Positions 15,733 to 23,707 are shown, numbered from the stretch's first letter. The stretch is 35,111 bases of DNA from Prochlorococcus sp. AG-355-I04 (GCA_003280915.1 QCDL01000012.1:1-35111); one strand, 5' to 3'. A program made the numbers and translations. Notes: generated from the letters alone by a model not told the origin.

Positions 15733-17238
15733 ATGAAAGAAATAAATATCTTATGGTTTAAGAAAGATTTAAGAATTTTTGATAACGAAGCTCTCTGTAA
15801 GGCTTTAAAAGATAATGATATTTTACCTATTTATATTATTGAGTTAGATATTTGGAGCCAAAATACTCATTCAGATAGACAATGGCAATTTTGCAAAGAA
15901 AGTTTAATAGATTTAAGAAATGCACTTGCTGAGATTGGACAACCATTAATTATTAGGACTGGCAATGTTATTAATATTTTTGATGAAATTAGCACAAAAT
16001 TTAAAATCAAAGGTATATATAGCCATCAAGAAACGGGAGATTGGCTTACTTATAAAAGAGATCAAAAAGTAAGAGAATGGGCTTTAAGCAAAAATATTAT
16101 TTGGAAGGAATTTCTACAATTTTCAGTTTTTAGAGGAAATTTAGATAGGAATAATTGGTCTAAAAAGTGGCAAAAAAATTCCGAAAAAAACTTACTTAAA
16201 GCTCCATTAAGAATTAATTCTATTAACTTTAATATTGGGGAAATACCCTCAGACGAAATTTTTACCTTTAAGAAAGAAACTTGTCCAGGAAGAATGCAAG
16301 GTGGAAGAAAGAAAGGTTTAGAGAGAATGCAATACTTCTTTAGTAATAAATTAGATTCTTATTCAAAAAATATATCTAGCCCAGAAAAATCATTTGATAG
16401 TTGTTCAAGACTATCCCCATATATTTGTTGGGGATGTATTTCATTAAAAGAAATTTTTAAAAAGGCAAATATATCAAAAAACAATAATTCCAGGATGTTA
16501 AAAAGCAGATTAACTTGGCATTGTCATTTTATTCAGAAACTTGAAAGTGAACCAGAACTAGAGTTTAGGGAATACCATCCTTTTTTTAAAAATATTAGAG
16601 AAAAAAATAATGAATTACTTTATTCATGGAGTTCAGGTAATACGGGCTTTCCTTTTATAGATGCATGTATGCGGTCATTGAATTTTAATGGATGGATTAA
16701 CTTCAGGATGCGAGCGATGTTAATGTCTTTTGCTAGCTATAATTTATGGCTACCATGGCAAGATTCAGGTTCTGAATTAGCAAATAAATTTATAGATTAT
16801 GAGCCTGGAATACATTGGAACCAATGCCAAATGCAATCTGGAACTACGTCTATAAATACCAACAGAATTTATAATCCGATTAAGCAGGGAAAAGATCATG
16901 ATCCTCAAGGAAAATTTATAAAAAAATGGATACCAGAATTAAACGATATATCACTTAATTTCATTCATGAACCATGGCTATTATCTAGATTTAATCAAGA
17001 AGAATATGAGAAAATTAATTACATAAGACCAATAATTGACATCCAAAATAGCACTAAAACTGCAAAGAAGAAAATTCAGGAAATAACTAAAAAGGATGGA
17101 TATTGGGATATCTCAAAAGAAGTTTATTTAAAGCATGGTTCTAGAAAAAGGCTTAGAAAAAATATAAATAATGTAAATAATAAAAAAATTATTTCTAAGG
17201 AAAAGGAAAAACAATGCGAACTGAAATTAGATTTCTAA
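15733..17238 (+). CDS. Photolyase/cryptochrome family flavoprotein
   Basis: Starting at ATG 15733 gives 501 aa and begins with the canonical antenna-domain strand INILWFKKDLRIFDN. The in-frame upstream extension to 15583 overlaps tenA and is a shadow. The FAD domain is visible: CSRLSPYICWGCIS (about 224-237), WHCHFIQKLE (262-271), and GNTGFPFIDACMRSLNFNGWINFRMRAMLMSF (303-333). The segment HQETGDWLTYKRD is typical of a cyanobacterial/marine subgroup. The later GDP-type loop differs from classical CPD photolyase (NTNRIYNPIKQG here), so light-driven DNA repair is likely but substrate (CPD, 6-4 or none) is not certain. It is divergent from tenA. Confidence 0.92.
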   Translation: MKEINILWFKKDLRIFDNEALCKALKDNDILPIYIIELDIWSQNTHSDRQWQFCKESLIDLRNALAEIGQPLIIRTGNVINIFDEISTKFKIKGIYSHQETGDWLTYKRDQKVREWALSKNIIWKEFLQFSVFRGNLDRNNWSKKWQKNSEKNLLKAPLRINSINFNIGEIPSDEIFTFKKETCPGRMQGGRKKGLERMQYFFSNKLDSYSKNISSPEKSFDSCSRLSPYICWGCISLKEIFKKANISKNNNSRMLKSRLTWHCHFIQKLESEPELEFREYHPFFKNIREKNNELLYSWSSGNTGFPFIDACMRSLNFNGWINFRMRAMLMSFASYNLWLPWQDSGSELANKFIDYEPGIHWNQCQMQSGTTSINTNRIYNPIKQGKDHDPQGKFIKKWIPELNDISLNFIHEPWLLSRFNQEEYEKINYIRPIIDIQNSTKTAKKKIQEITKKDGYWDISKEVYLKHGSRKRLRKNINNVNNKKIISKEKEKQCELKLDF

Positions 17239-17363
17239 ATTTATTGTAAGAAATTTCCAGATTCCTTTTAGCGTTTAGGAAAGTTTTTAAATTTTGAAAT
17301 TAAATATATAAATCCACAATGAACTAATGCAAGCTTTAATGTAATTATTAGATTTTATTAATT

Positions 17364-17537
17364 ATGTCTGAAAGATTTGAGTGGGACGATACCAATAGTT
17401 CAGGTATATGGTGGAGTACTAATGTAAGCATTAGAGACGAGTGCATTTTGCTCAAAGAAGATACTAAATGCGAAGATTCTGATATCGTCGAACTTCTTAG
17501 GAGTATTGCACAAAATATTGAAGATAATGGCCTTTAA
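17364..17537 (+). CDS. 57-aa acidic hypothetical protein
   Basis: ATG 17364 opens a 57-codon frame with mixed codons and an acidic product (FEWDDTNSSGIWWSTNVSIR, then a helix DIVELLRSIAQNIEDN). Two Cys are present. It ends in front of a hairpin that is shared with the convergent proline iminopeptidase gene. It is likely a real small picocyanobacterial gene; the function is unknown. Confidence 0.65.
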   Translation: MSERFEWDDTNSSGIWWSTNVSIRDECILLKEDTKCEDSDIVELLRSIAQNIEDNGL

Positions 17538-17543
17538 TTTTTA

Positions 17544-17580
17544 AAGGAATAATCTCTCTTTTAGAGATTTTGAATTCCTT
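17544..17580. terminator. Bidirectional hairpin between convergent genes
   Basis: Outer arms AAGGAAT (17544-17550) and ATTCCTT (17574-17580) and inner arms AATCTCT (17551-17557) and AGAGATT (17563-17569) stack with a 4-base bulge. It overlaps the last codons of pip and follows the 57-aa gene, and probably terminates both. Confidence 0.6.
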
Positions 17581-18511
17581 CTACAGCCTTTATTAATTCG
17601 ATACTAATACCTTTTTCACTCATTGAATGACCAGCATCATTAACAATAATTAATTCAGAATTCTTTAATTTCTTATTTAGATCCCAAGCACTTCTAACAG
17701 GACATACTACGTCGTACCTCCCTTGAATTATTTTTGTTGGAATCGATTCTATTATTTTTATATTTTTCAAAATAAAATTATCTTCTAAGAAAATATTATT
17801 AACAAAATAATGGCATTCGATCCTTGCAAATGCATCTGAAAAAGAATTAACTTGGGACTTATCAAAATCAAATTTTTTATTTATTAAATGACTAGTTGAA
17901 AGTTCCCATTTTGTCCAAGCTGCTGCTGCTTTTGATCTAATATTTGCATCTAATGATGTTAGATATTTATAAAAAGAACTTATCAAATCATTTCTTTCTT
18001 CTTTTGGTATTACAGAAATATATTCTTCAAATTGATCAGGGAATATCTCACTTGCACCATATTGATAGAACCACAATAATTCAAACTTTCTACATAAAAA
18101 TATTCCTCGTAAAGTTAAGCTTTTAACTCTTGAGGGATTTTTAATTGCATATATAAGTGAAAGAGTTGAGCCCCAAGATCCACCAAACAAATGCCAACTA
18201 TCTATTTTTAATAGAATCCTTAATTTCTCAATATCATCAACTAAATGATTAGTCGTATTTTCTTTTAATTCTGAAAAAGGAGTCGAAGAACCGCAACCTC
18301 TTTGGTCAAACTGAATAATATCGAATTTATCTGGATCAAAGTATCTTCTATATCTTGGTTGACTTCCTCCTCCTGGGCCTCCATGAATAACTAATATTTT
18401 TTTACCATTTGGATTGCCCGATCTTTCCCAATAAATCGTATGAATATCACTTACTTGTAAAAAACCCTTTTCACGAACTTCAATTTTAGGAAACAAGACT
18501 TGATCTTTCAT
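17561..18511 (-). CDS. pip: Proline iminopeptidase (alpha/beta hydrolase)
   Basis: This 316-aa cytosolic serine peptidase of family S33 releases N-terminal proline. HGGPGGGSQPRY (43-54) is the family signature with the oxyanion hole, DQRGCGSSTP (69-78) follows, and GGSWGSTLSL (110-119) holds the nucleophile Ser112. GRYDVVCP near the C-terminus carries the Asp and DAGHS the catalytic His. Length and motifs are complete. The TAA overlaps a hairpin terminator. Confidence 0.96.
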   Translation of the reverse strand: MKDQVLFPKIEVREKGFLQVSDIHTIYWERSGNPNGKKILVIHGGPGGGSQPRYRRYFDPDKFDIIQFDQRGCGSSTPFSELKENTTNHLVDDIEKLRILLKIDSWHLFGGSWGSTLSLIYAIKNPSRVKSLTLRGIFLCRKFELLWFYQYGASEIFPDQFEEYISVIPKEERNDLISSFYKYLTSLDANIRSKAAAAWTKWELSTSHLINKKFDFDKSQVNSFSDAFARIECHYFVNNIFLEDNFILKNIKIIESIPTKIIQGRYDVVCPVRSAWDLNKKLKNSELIIVNDAGHSMSEKGISIELIKAVEGIQNL

Positions 18512-18581
18512 TTAGAAATATTTTTAAACACTTAATGAATCCATATTATCCAAAAAGAAGTCTAGTTTAGAAGTAATTTGT

Positions 18582-18613
18582 AAAAAAAAAGGACTGGTGT
18601 TACAGTCCTTTTT
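18582..18613 (-). terminator. Strong intrinsic terminator
   Basis: Stem AAAAAGGACTG (18586-18596) and CAGTCCTTTTT (18603-18613) with a 6-base loop. On the minus strand the stem is followed by a run of nine T; on the plus strand only five. It therefore best serves a minus-strand transcript coming from the gene-free region, upstream of pip. Confidence 0.75.
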
Positions 18614-18900
18614 GATATTTGATTTCCTTCTAACAGGATATAAAATTACATATTTTAAAGTCTATTTACTCATAAACTTAGAATACGTGAATTCGGGGAT
18701 TTCTCTCGATAATTTTAGTCCCAATTGTCGCTAGTAATTATAAAGCGAAGTCTTATCAGACTAATTGATTGAACTTTAATTTTCGAATAATCCCATTCTC
18801 AGGAACACGCTTCCTATATTTTGGAATTTGCTAAATTTCAGGCGGACTATCAATCATTTAGATTGCCTCCGAACTCAACATTTATAAATTACTCCTTTTT
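18582..18900 (-). ncRNA. Candidate structured small RNA
   Basis: On the minus strand three compact hairpins lie between about 18865 and 18749, and the transcript would end at the terminator 18613-18582 with nine T residues. No coding potential explains the terminator. It does not resemble tmRNA, RNase P RNA, SRP RNA or 6S RNA as far as I can tell. The 5' end is a guess. Confidence 0.35.
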
Positions 18901-19199
18901 ATATTTTCAGTAAATCCGTAAATATGCTGATTTACTTTTTTCTTAATTTGTAAGAGAATTTTAATGATTCTTTGTTTTTTTAGATAAGTATAAAAATTAA
19001 AGTCTATAAACCTTTGTTATTCAGATACATAGAGCACAATATATTCAATTATTCTTTAACCACTATAAGAAAGTTTATAATCTTCCAATTTCCACTCTAA
19101 AACTGAAAACACGCATCAATATAATGATTCTCATCCCAGCACCTACGCTACTCTCTAATCCAATCTACCAAGGCAAAAGTTATTTTTGAAGTAAGATAT

Positions 19200-19340
19200 T
19201 TACCAATCAGGATAATTAAAATCTCGGCAAATAGGTTCTTCATAAAATTCCCCTTCTTTTATACCTTTATCATATTTTTCAATAATCTTTTTAAAAGAAG
19301 CTATTGAGGGAATTAAATCTACTAAATATATTAGCGCCAT
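19200..19340 (-). CDS. 46-aa hypothetical protein
   Basis: ATG 19340 to TAA 19200 encodes a hydrophobic start (MALIYLVDLIPSIASF) followed by a charged helix and an end with Cys and aromatic residues (EEPICRDFNYPDW). This frame has better codon content than the longer overlapping minus-strand frame at 19291-19497, which I regard as a shadow. Function unknown. Confidence 0.55.
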   Translation of the reverse strand: MALIYLVDLIPSIASFKKIIEKYDKGIKEGEFYEEPICRDFNYPDW

Positions 19341-19414
19341 CGTAATTGATATAATGATTTAAATTATTTATTATTCTAAATAAGAATTTAATAAATAGAT
19401 TATTAATATTCATT

Positions 19415-19510
19415 ATGGATTTCATCAAAAAGAACAAGATCTTAGCACTAATGGCGGTAATTGCAGTTTTATCATTTGTATTAGAAAAAGTAGGCATAAT
19501 ACACCCTTAA
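19415..19510 (+). CDS. 31-aa single-span membrane peptide
   Basis: ATG 19415 encodes a basic start (MDFIKKNKI), one hydrophobic span (LALMAVIAVLSFVL) and a short tail EKVGIIHP. It is divergent from the 46-aa gene and convergent with a further small peptide. The MDFI start and span recall the 36-aa peptide at 26584. Function unknown. Confidence 0.5.
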   Translation: MDFIKKNKILALMAVIAVLSFVLEKVGIIHP

Positions 19511-19539
19511 ATTAATTAAGTTTATTTGATAAATACTTC

Positions 19540-19629
19540 CTAATGAAATAAGTAAACAGATACTATTACTGCAAAAATAAGCAATGGAGATAATAATGTA
19601 AAAATTAAAGTTGGAAGATTAATCAGCAT
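19540..19629 (-). CDS. 29-aa hydrophobic membrane peptide
   Basis: ATG 19629 to TAG 19540 encodes an almost entirely hydrophobic peptide (LPTLIFTLLSPLLIFAVIVSVYLF) ending in His. It is the size of photosystem or cytochrome b6f accessory subunits but does not match PsbI, PsbM, PsbT, PetN, PetM or Psb30 as I remember them. Confidence 0.42.
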   Translation of the reverse strand: MLINLPTLIFTLLSPLLIFAVIVSVYLFH

Positions 19630-19719
19630 AAATTTTAAATAAATACACAAATTTAATAAACATCACTTTTAAGCATTTGCAATAAGTAAAATTTAAATTA
19701 TTACGATATAAAAAAAAAT

Positions 19720-19917
19720 TTGATTAAAGAAAGATATAAAGAAGAATATGAAGAGGGCTCAGACTTACTATGGCCTAGTGATAAAGAAGATAAAATAACT
19801 CGGCAATTTTATAAAGATTTATCTATTCTTTCAAAAAACATAAACTATAGTAAAAAGAAAAAGCTAAAACTTTTTGAACAAGTAGTTAGACTAATAAAAG
19901 GCAAAGGCTGGGGTTAA
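19720..19917 (+). CDS. 65-aa basic hypothetical protein
   Basis: This frame can only start with TTG 19720 because no ATG is available. The product is helical and basic, with LLWPSDKEDKITRQFYKDL and KLKLFEQVVRLIKGKGWG. It precedes the CPBP protease gene by 17 bases on the same strand, so they may be co-transcribed. Function unknown. Confidence 0.55.
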   Translation: MIKERYKEEYEEGSDLLWPSDKEDKITRQFYKDLSILSKNINYSKKKKLKLFEQVVRLIKGKGWG

Positions 19918-19934
19918 TTAATATTCAAACTAAA

Positions 19935-20795
19935 ATGAAAAATGTAATAATACTAATTAGAAGTTTTTTTCTTTTAAGACCAAGATTTTTATCCACTATA
20001 TTTTTTATTCCTATTCTTTATGGCATTGGCTGGGTTTTATCTCAGCCACTTTTATTGTTTAATTTTGAAAAAGAAAATTTATCCTTAATTGGTACTATAA
20101 TTACTTTCTTACTTTTTATCTTTTTACTTCCATATTGGTTTTATATAAAGCAAAACAAATCAAATGCTTGGATACTTCTTGGGATAACAAAAGACAAATT
20201 CTTAAAAAACTTTTTCAATTTTTTTCAAGGTATTTTCTTTGCCTTAGTTTTAATAATTTTAATTCTGGTGCCACTATTGGAAAAAAATTATATTTCTTGG
20301 ATAGGTGAATTCTCGCCAATAATATTGTTTAATTCTATTGTACTAGGATTAGGTGTTGGATTCGCAGAGGAAATAATTTTTAGAGGCTGGTTACTAGAAG
20401 AATTAAAACTTGAATATGGTACAAAAATATCAATAGCTTTACAAGCTATAATTTTTAGCTTCGTTCATAATTTATCAAATGAGATCTTTTGGAACATAAT
20501 TGGATTACGTTTGGGATTTATTTTACTTGGGATATTTCTATCATTAGTAAAAATTAGAGATAAAGGTTCTTTATGGAATTGCATAGGAATTCATGCAGGA
20601 CTTGTTGGCATTTGGTTTTTATTAAATAACGGATTAATAGAATTCAAAGAAAATACACCTTCTTTTTTAGCAGGGCCTTTTACACAAAATGTTCCAAACC
20701 CAATCGGAAGCTTTAGTGCAATTTTAATATTACTTTTGTTATGTATTTTTTATACAGTAAAGTCAAAAAAGATTTTTACTAAACGTTTTAATTAG
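19935..20795 (+). CDS. CPBP family intramembrane metalloprotease
   Basis: This 286-aa protein has about seven to eight membrane spans and the ABI/CPBP (Rce1-like) motifs. EEIIFRGWLLEEL carries Glu145, Glu146 and Arg150, SFVHNL carries His178, and GIHAGLVG carries His220. These residues form the intramembrane active site. Related cyanobacterial proteins are membrane proteases or scaffold proteins of unknown substrate. Length is normal and the membrane pattern is complete. It follows a small basic protein gene by 17 bases. Confidence 0.9.
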   Translation: MKNVIILIRSFFLLRPRFLSTIFFIPILYGIGWVLSQPLLLFNFEKENLSLIGTIITFLLFIFLLPYWFYIKQNKSNAWILLGITKDKFLKNFFNFFQGIFFALVLIILILVPLLEKNYISWIGEFSPIILFNSIVLGLGVGFAEEIIFRGWLLEELKLEYGTKISIALQAIIFSFVHNLSNEIFWNIIGLRLGFILLGIFLSLVKIRDKGSLWNCIGIHAGLVGIWFLLNNGLIEFKENTPSFLAGPFTQNVPNPIGSFSAILILLLLCIFYTVKSKKIFTKRFN

Positions 20796-20857
20796 ATATA
20801 AATACGGATTGATTTTTGATTAGTAATTGTCAGATTAAAATAAATCTCAATACTTAT

Positions 20858-21022
20858 ATGAACTTTGAAGCAGGAATAAGGTTTATTGTGTTTTTAATAA
20901 TTTTTGGAGTTACAAACTATCTAATGATGTTGAGAAGATATGAAAAAGATATCAAAAAAAAGAAATATTTACAGCTGAAAAAAATTTCCAGGCTATACCC
21001 TAAAGGCTCATTTATTTTCTGA
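20858..21022 (+). CDS. 54-aa single-span membrane protein
   Basis: ATG 20858 is preferred over the upstream TTG at 20816. One hydrophobic span (FIVFLIIFGVTNYLMML) is followed by a very basic cytoplasmic tail (RRYEKDIKKKKYLQLKKISR). It follows the CPBP gene by 62 bases on the same strand. Function unknown. Confidence 0.6.
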   Translation: MNFEAGIRFIVFLIIFGVTNYLMMLRRYEKDIKKKKYLQLKKISRLYPKGSFIF

Positions 21023-21049
21023 AATTAAAAATTTTTTTGTAGAATTTCC

Positions 21050-21298
21050 TCACCATTTTTTATTAGTTTTTTGCCAACCTTCATTTAACAATTTTTGCCA
21101 TAATAATCTTGCTTCTTCAATAACAATTTTTTTTCTAGTTTTCATTAATGGAGGATTTTCTCCATGAATTCCCATAATAATTCCTTCTTCAATAAACATA
21201 TAATCAATAGATTTGTCAGAATTATCTCTATCTTTGTAGAAACGCATCACTCCTACAAAATTGGAGTCAATTAACCAGAAATCATTAGTTGTATTCAA
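21050..21298 (-). CDS. DUF1651 family protein
   Basis: This 82-aa protein has the DUF1651 pattern known from marine picocyanobacteria: FWLIDSNFVGVMRFYKD at the start, then PPLMKTRKKIVIEEARLLWQKLLNEGW near the end. The domain is complete and soluble. The family is often multi-copy in Prochlorococcus and of unknown function. It is followed upstream on the same strand by the release-factor-like gene with 72 bases between. Confidence 0.88.
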   Translation of the reverse strand: MNTTNDFWLIDSNFVGVMRFYKDRDNSDKSIDYMFIEEGIIMGIHGENPPLMKTRKKIVIEEARLLWQKLLNEGWQKTNKKW

Positions 21299-21370
21299 TA
21301 AACCAAAATGAAATTAAATTAATAATATGCTTTCATTACAATTTGAGAGGGAAATATTTATTTAGTTTAT

Positions 21371-21799
21371 TCATATTTGATATGTTTTTTCTTTTTGTCT
21401 ACTTTTTTTCAATTGGCCACGTTTTTTCTTACCCTCAACTCTTTTCTTTTGTGATGCTCTAGTAGGTTGTGTAGATTTTCTTAATTTAAATGGTTTATTT
21501 AAAGCACTTTTTATGATTGAACTAAATTTCATTAAAGCTAGCTGCCTATTTAATAATTGATTTCTATGTTCTTGAACCGCTAAACGTAAGCTATTATTCA
21601 CTAATTTGTTTTTCAAGTTTCTCTTAAGAATTTCTTTCTGATAATCATTTAATACTTTGGAATCTTCTAAATTAAAAATAATCTCTACTCTGCTTTCAAT
21701 TTTATTTACATTTTGCCCTCCAGGGCCGGAGGATCTAGAAAATCGCCATTTAATTTCGTTGGATGGGATTACTAATGTTTTAGTAATTTTTAAATCCAT
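21371..21799 (-). CDS. arfB: ArfB-like peptidyl-tRNA hydrolase, ribosome rescue
   Basis: This 142-aa member of the class I release-factor family lacks the stop-codon-reading domains. SSGPGGQNVNKIESRV carries the GGQ tripeptide (27-29), and the C-terminal tail is strongly basic (KKRVEGKKKRGQLKKSRQ), as needed to enter the mRNA channel of stalled ribosomes. It should release nascent chains from stalled ribosomes as a backup for tmRNA. Length matches ArfB/YaeJ. The start ATG gives the usual short lead-in to the GGQ domain. Confidence 0.92.
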   Translation of the reverse strand: MDLKITKTLVIPSNEIKWRFSRSSGPGGQNVNKIESRVEIIFNLEDSKVLNDYQKEILKRNLKNKLVNNSLRLAVQEHRNQLLNRQLALMKFSSIIKSALNKPFKLRKSTQPTRASQKKRVEGKKKRGQLKKSRQKEKTYQI

Positions 21800-21870
21800 T
21801 TTTAGTTCTTTTTGATTGAGATCTTAAGAATCATCTCTTTGATACCTTAAAACATACCTTAAAATTCGAT

Positions 21871-21923
21871 CGGTAAATACTGGGCGGTTAAGTTAGGTAA
21901 ACCGAAATTCGGTGTATTTGCCG
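21871..21923. other. Nested palindromic element
   Basis: Outer arms CGGTAAATAC (21871-21880) and GTATTTGCCG (21914-21923) pair over 10 bp with one wobble position, enclosing a near-perfect hairpin ACCGAA-A-TTCGGT (21901-21913). Related words (CGGTTA, TTCGGTATTT) recur on both sides. It lies about 80 bases before the 78-aa gene at 22004, so a structured leader or a regulator site is possible. Confidence 0.45.
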
Positions 21924-22003
21924 TATCAATATCTTCGGTATTTATCCTTTCATATTTTAAAGAATTATCAGATATTGAATTTGTACTAATTCAAAGGTCA
22001 CTT

Positions 22004-22240
22004 ATGTATTCAATGTTTGATCTTCTTTTTGAAACACCTTCATATCGCCCTGTATATGTTATTTCCGATAGTGAAATGAAGGAGTTAAAGAAAAACCAAC
22101 ATCAAGAAGAGCTTGATGAAATTACAAAACAAAAAGTAAGACTTGAAGATGCTTTTAAAGCTCAACTAAAACATCTTGAAGAGAGAGAAAAAGAAGTAAA
22201 AAAAGAACTTAAAGTACTCTCAGCCTCAAAAGATAAATAA
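22004..22240 (+). CDS. 78-aa coiled-coil hypothetical protein
   Basis: The N-terminus is hydrophobic-aromatic (FDLLFETPSYRPVYVISDSEM). From about residue 25 the protein is a long charged helix with heptad character (KLEDAFKAQLKHLEEREKEVKK-type). It starts at ATG 22004 (or Met4) and ends 27 bases before a good intrinsic terminator, so it is a monocistronic unit. I believe it is conserved in picocyanobacteria but cannot assign a function. Confidence 0.72.
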   Translation: MYSMFDLLFETPSYRPVYVISDSEMKELKKNQHQEELDEITKQKVRLEDAFKAQLKHLEEREKEVKKELKVLSASKDK

Positions 22241-22267
22241 TTTATTTTTAGAGAAACTAATTTTTCC

Positions 22268-22294
22268 AAAGACGGTTAAAAACCGTCTTTTTTA
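22268..22294 (+). terminator. Intrinsic terminator after 78-aa gene
   Basis: Ten-bp perfect stem AAAGACGGTT (22268-22277) and AACCGTCTTT (22281-22290) with loop AAA, followed by a T run. It ends the transcript of the 78-aa gene. Confidence 0.85.
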
Positions 22295-22359
22295 ATTCTT
22301 TTAATTTTAAGGTATCCATTAAATCCACAGATTTTAAAAATATTTTCCATAATTAATAG

Positions 22360-22464
22360 ATGAATAAAAATAAAGAAAAAATAAGAATGTTCTTACCCTT
22401 TAGCTGGGTAATTTGCGCAGCAATATCTTTTGCTTATATAAATTCACATTTAATAAATACCTAA
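22360..22464 (+). CDS. 34-aa single-span membrane peptide
   Basis: ATG 22360 encodes a basic start (MNKNKEKIRM), one span (FLPFSWVICAAISFAYI) and a short polar end. It stops 5 bases before the next membrane-protein gene on the same strand, so the two are probably one operon. Function unknown. Confidence 0.55.
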   Translation: MNKNKEKIRMFLPFSWVICAAISFAYINSHLINT

Positions 22465-22469
22465 TATAG

Positions 22470-22814
22470 ATGTCTTATCCCTCGAGAGACGAAATACTTG
22501 CATCTTCAAAAGGGTGGGTAGCATCTTTTTTAAATTTTCTTCCTGGTTTAGGATCGGGTTACTTATATCAAAGAAGATGGAAACCCTACTTTTTTACCAT
22601 TACTGCTAGTACGGCATGGTTCGCTTTAGGTTTTTTTTTACAAGGAGATTCAGAACCCTCTCAAAGTGAACAAATAATTGGAATTTCTGGTCTTTTTTTT
22701 ATATCAATAGTTACAGTTACAGAAGCCAACTTGGCATTCAAAAAAGCAACTAATAAAACAAAATCTGAAAAAGAGAAAATAATTTCCTCTAAAAAAAAAG
22801 GATGGTTTAAATAA
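22470..22814 (+). CDS. Small membrane protein with LNFLPGLGSGYLYQ motif
   Basis: This 114-aa protein has two or three membrane spans. The early segment WVASFLNFLPGLGSGYLYQRRWKPYF resembles the TM2-type small membrane proteins (glycine-rich loop followed by a span and RRW). The C-terminus is a basic cytoplasmic tail ending in KKGWFK. It follows a 34-aa membrane peptide by 5 bases. I recall this type as conserved in cyanobacteria, but its role is unknown. Confidence 0.75.
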   Translation: MSYPSRDEILASSKGWVASFLNFLPGLGSGYLYQRRWKPYFFTITASTAWFALGFFLQGDSEPSQSEQIIGISGLFFISIVTVTEANLAFKKATNKTKSEKEKIISSKKKGWFK

Positions 22815-22917
22815 TTCAAAAAATTAGATCTAAAAAAATATTTAATTTGTTCTAAGTTTCTTAATTTAAATAAATAATTACAAAAATGATTTTTATGATA
22901 ATCAAAAAAAAATTTTT

Positions 22918-23190
22918 TTAGTTATAAAAAAATAAAATTTCCTTTTCTTTAAGACCTTCCCATCCCGAGTCTATTAATAATTGATTCAATGTTTCTTTAT
23001 CAAAATGCTTAGAACCCGTTTTGACGCATCTATTTCTCATTGATTTTTTAACGCCACTCCTTTGTCTTTTATTCTCCTCATCCATAATTCTATTGTATAG
23101 ATCCAGCATTTTTCTTGGGATTGGAGTACCGTCAAGATCTACTCCATTTTGAATAGCAAGATCAACAGCCTGCATTCCCATTTTCTGCAT
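22918..23190 (-). CDS. 90-aa conserved hypothetical protein
   Basis: The product is soluble with helices MQAVDLAIQNGVDLDGTPIPRKMLDLYNRIMDEENKRQRSG then a basic patch KKSMRNRCVKTGSKHFD and a C-terminal LINQLL-type helix ending GWEGLKEKEILFFYN. It lies 67 bases upstream-facing of PrxQ on the same strand. Codon use is normal. No motif was recognised. Confidence 0.7.
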   Translation of the reverse strand: MQKMGMQAVDLAIQNGVDLDGTPIPRKMLDLYNRIMDEENKRQRSGVKKSMRNRCVKTGSKHFDKETLNQLLIDSGWEGLKEKEILFFYN

Positions 23191-23257
23191 AAATTTAAAA
23201 AAAGCTTAAACCATAATAAAACAAAAGTTATTAATCTATAATCCTTTGAATAATAAT

Positions 23258-23707
23258 TTATTGATTTTGAATTTCTTTAAGTACTCTAATAGCCTCTTTA
23301 ATGTGTTCAGGACCATTCAATAAATCTCTAAAAATATGCCTAACTTTCCCTTTACGATCAATAACGTAAGTTACCCTACCATCCATAAAACCTAATACTC
23401 TAGGAACTTTAAAAGTTTTCCTAAGAGAGTCATTTGTGTCGCAAAGTAGTGGATATTGTAATTTATTTTTATTAGCAAATGCCAAATGACTTGAGGTACT
23501 TCCATTACTTACTCCCCAAACTTGCGCACCTAATACTTTAAATAAGTCATATTTGTCTCTAAATCCGCAAACTTCTATAGTGCAACCAGGCGTATCATCT
23601 TTTGGATAAAAAAACAGAACGAGGGGATTTTTTAATCCCTTATTTGATCTTTTAACTCCATTTTGATCCAGTAAAGAAAATTCTGGAATTTTATCTCCAA
23701 TCTGCAC
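23258..23707 (-). CDS. bcp: Peroxiredoxin Q (BCP family)
   Basis: This 149-aa thiol peroxidase reduces H2O2 and organic peroxides with thioredoxin as donor. FFYPKDDTPGCTIEVCGFRD carries the peroxidatic Cys42 in the PxxxT/SxxC motif and the resolving Cys47 five residues later, the hallmark of atypical 2-Cys PrxQ. GRVTYVIDRKGKVRHIF is the typical C-terminal strand pair. It is complete and cytosolic or thylakoid-peripheral. Cyanobacteria usually have several PrxQ genes. Confidence 0.95.
   Translation of the reverse strand: MQIGDKIPEFSLLDQNGVKRSNKGLKNPLVLFFYPKDDTPGCTIEVCGFRDKYDLFKVLGAQVWGVSNGSTSSHLAFANKNKLQYPLLCDTNDSLRKTFKVPRVLGFMDGRVTYVIDRKGKVRHIFRDLLNGPEHIKEAIRVLKEIQNQ

Larger units (their letters stand above)
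18512..19199. other. 688-base stretch without convincing protein genes
   Basis: All six frames are interrupted; only trivial frames such as a 21-codon one at 19124-19189 remain. The stretch has several perfect small hairpins: 18749-18762 (AGTCT/AGACT), 18801-18815 (AGGAA/TTCCT), 18851-18865 (CAATC/GATTG) and 18909-18936 (AGTAAATC/GATTTACT, followed by a T run on the plus strand). A strong minus-strand terminator lies at its left end. Composition is less AT-rich between 18680 and 18880, as expected for a structured RNA. Confidence 0.6.

Noticed and set aside
18680-18880. tmRNA, RNase P RNA, SRP RNA or 6S RNA
   Set aside because: None of the diagnostic blocks that I know for these RNAs is present on either strand.
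18660-18890. Minus-strand frame reading fragments such as QIPKYRKRVPENGIIRKLK, suggesting a dead gene
   Set aside because: The frame has several stops in about 75 codons, close to chance for this composition, and no protein family was recognised. A structured RNA explains the region better.
19291-19497. 68-codon minus-strand frame
   Set aside because: It overlaps two better small frames (19200-19340 minus and 19415-19510 plus) and its product is low-complexity Asn/Ile/Phe text.
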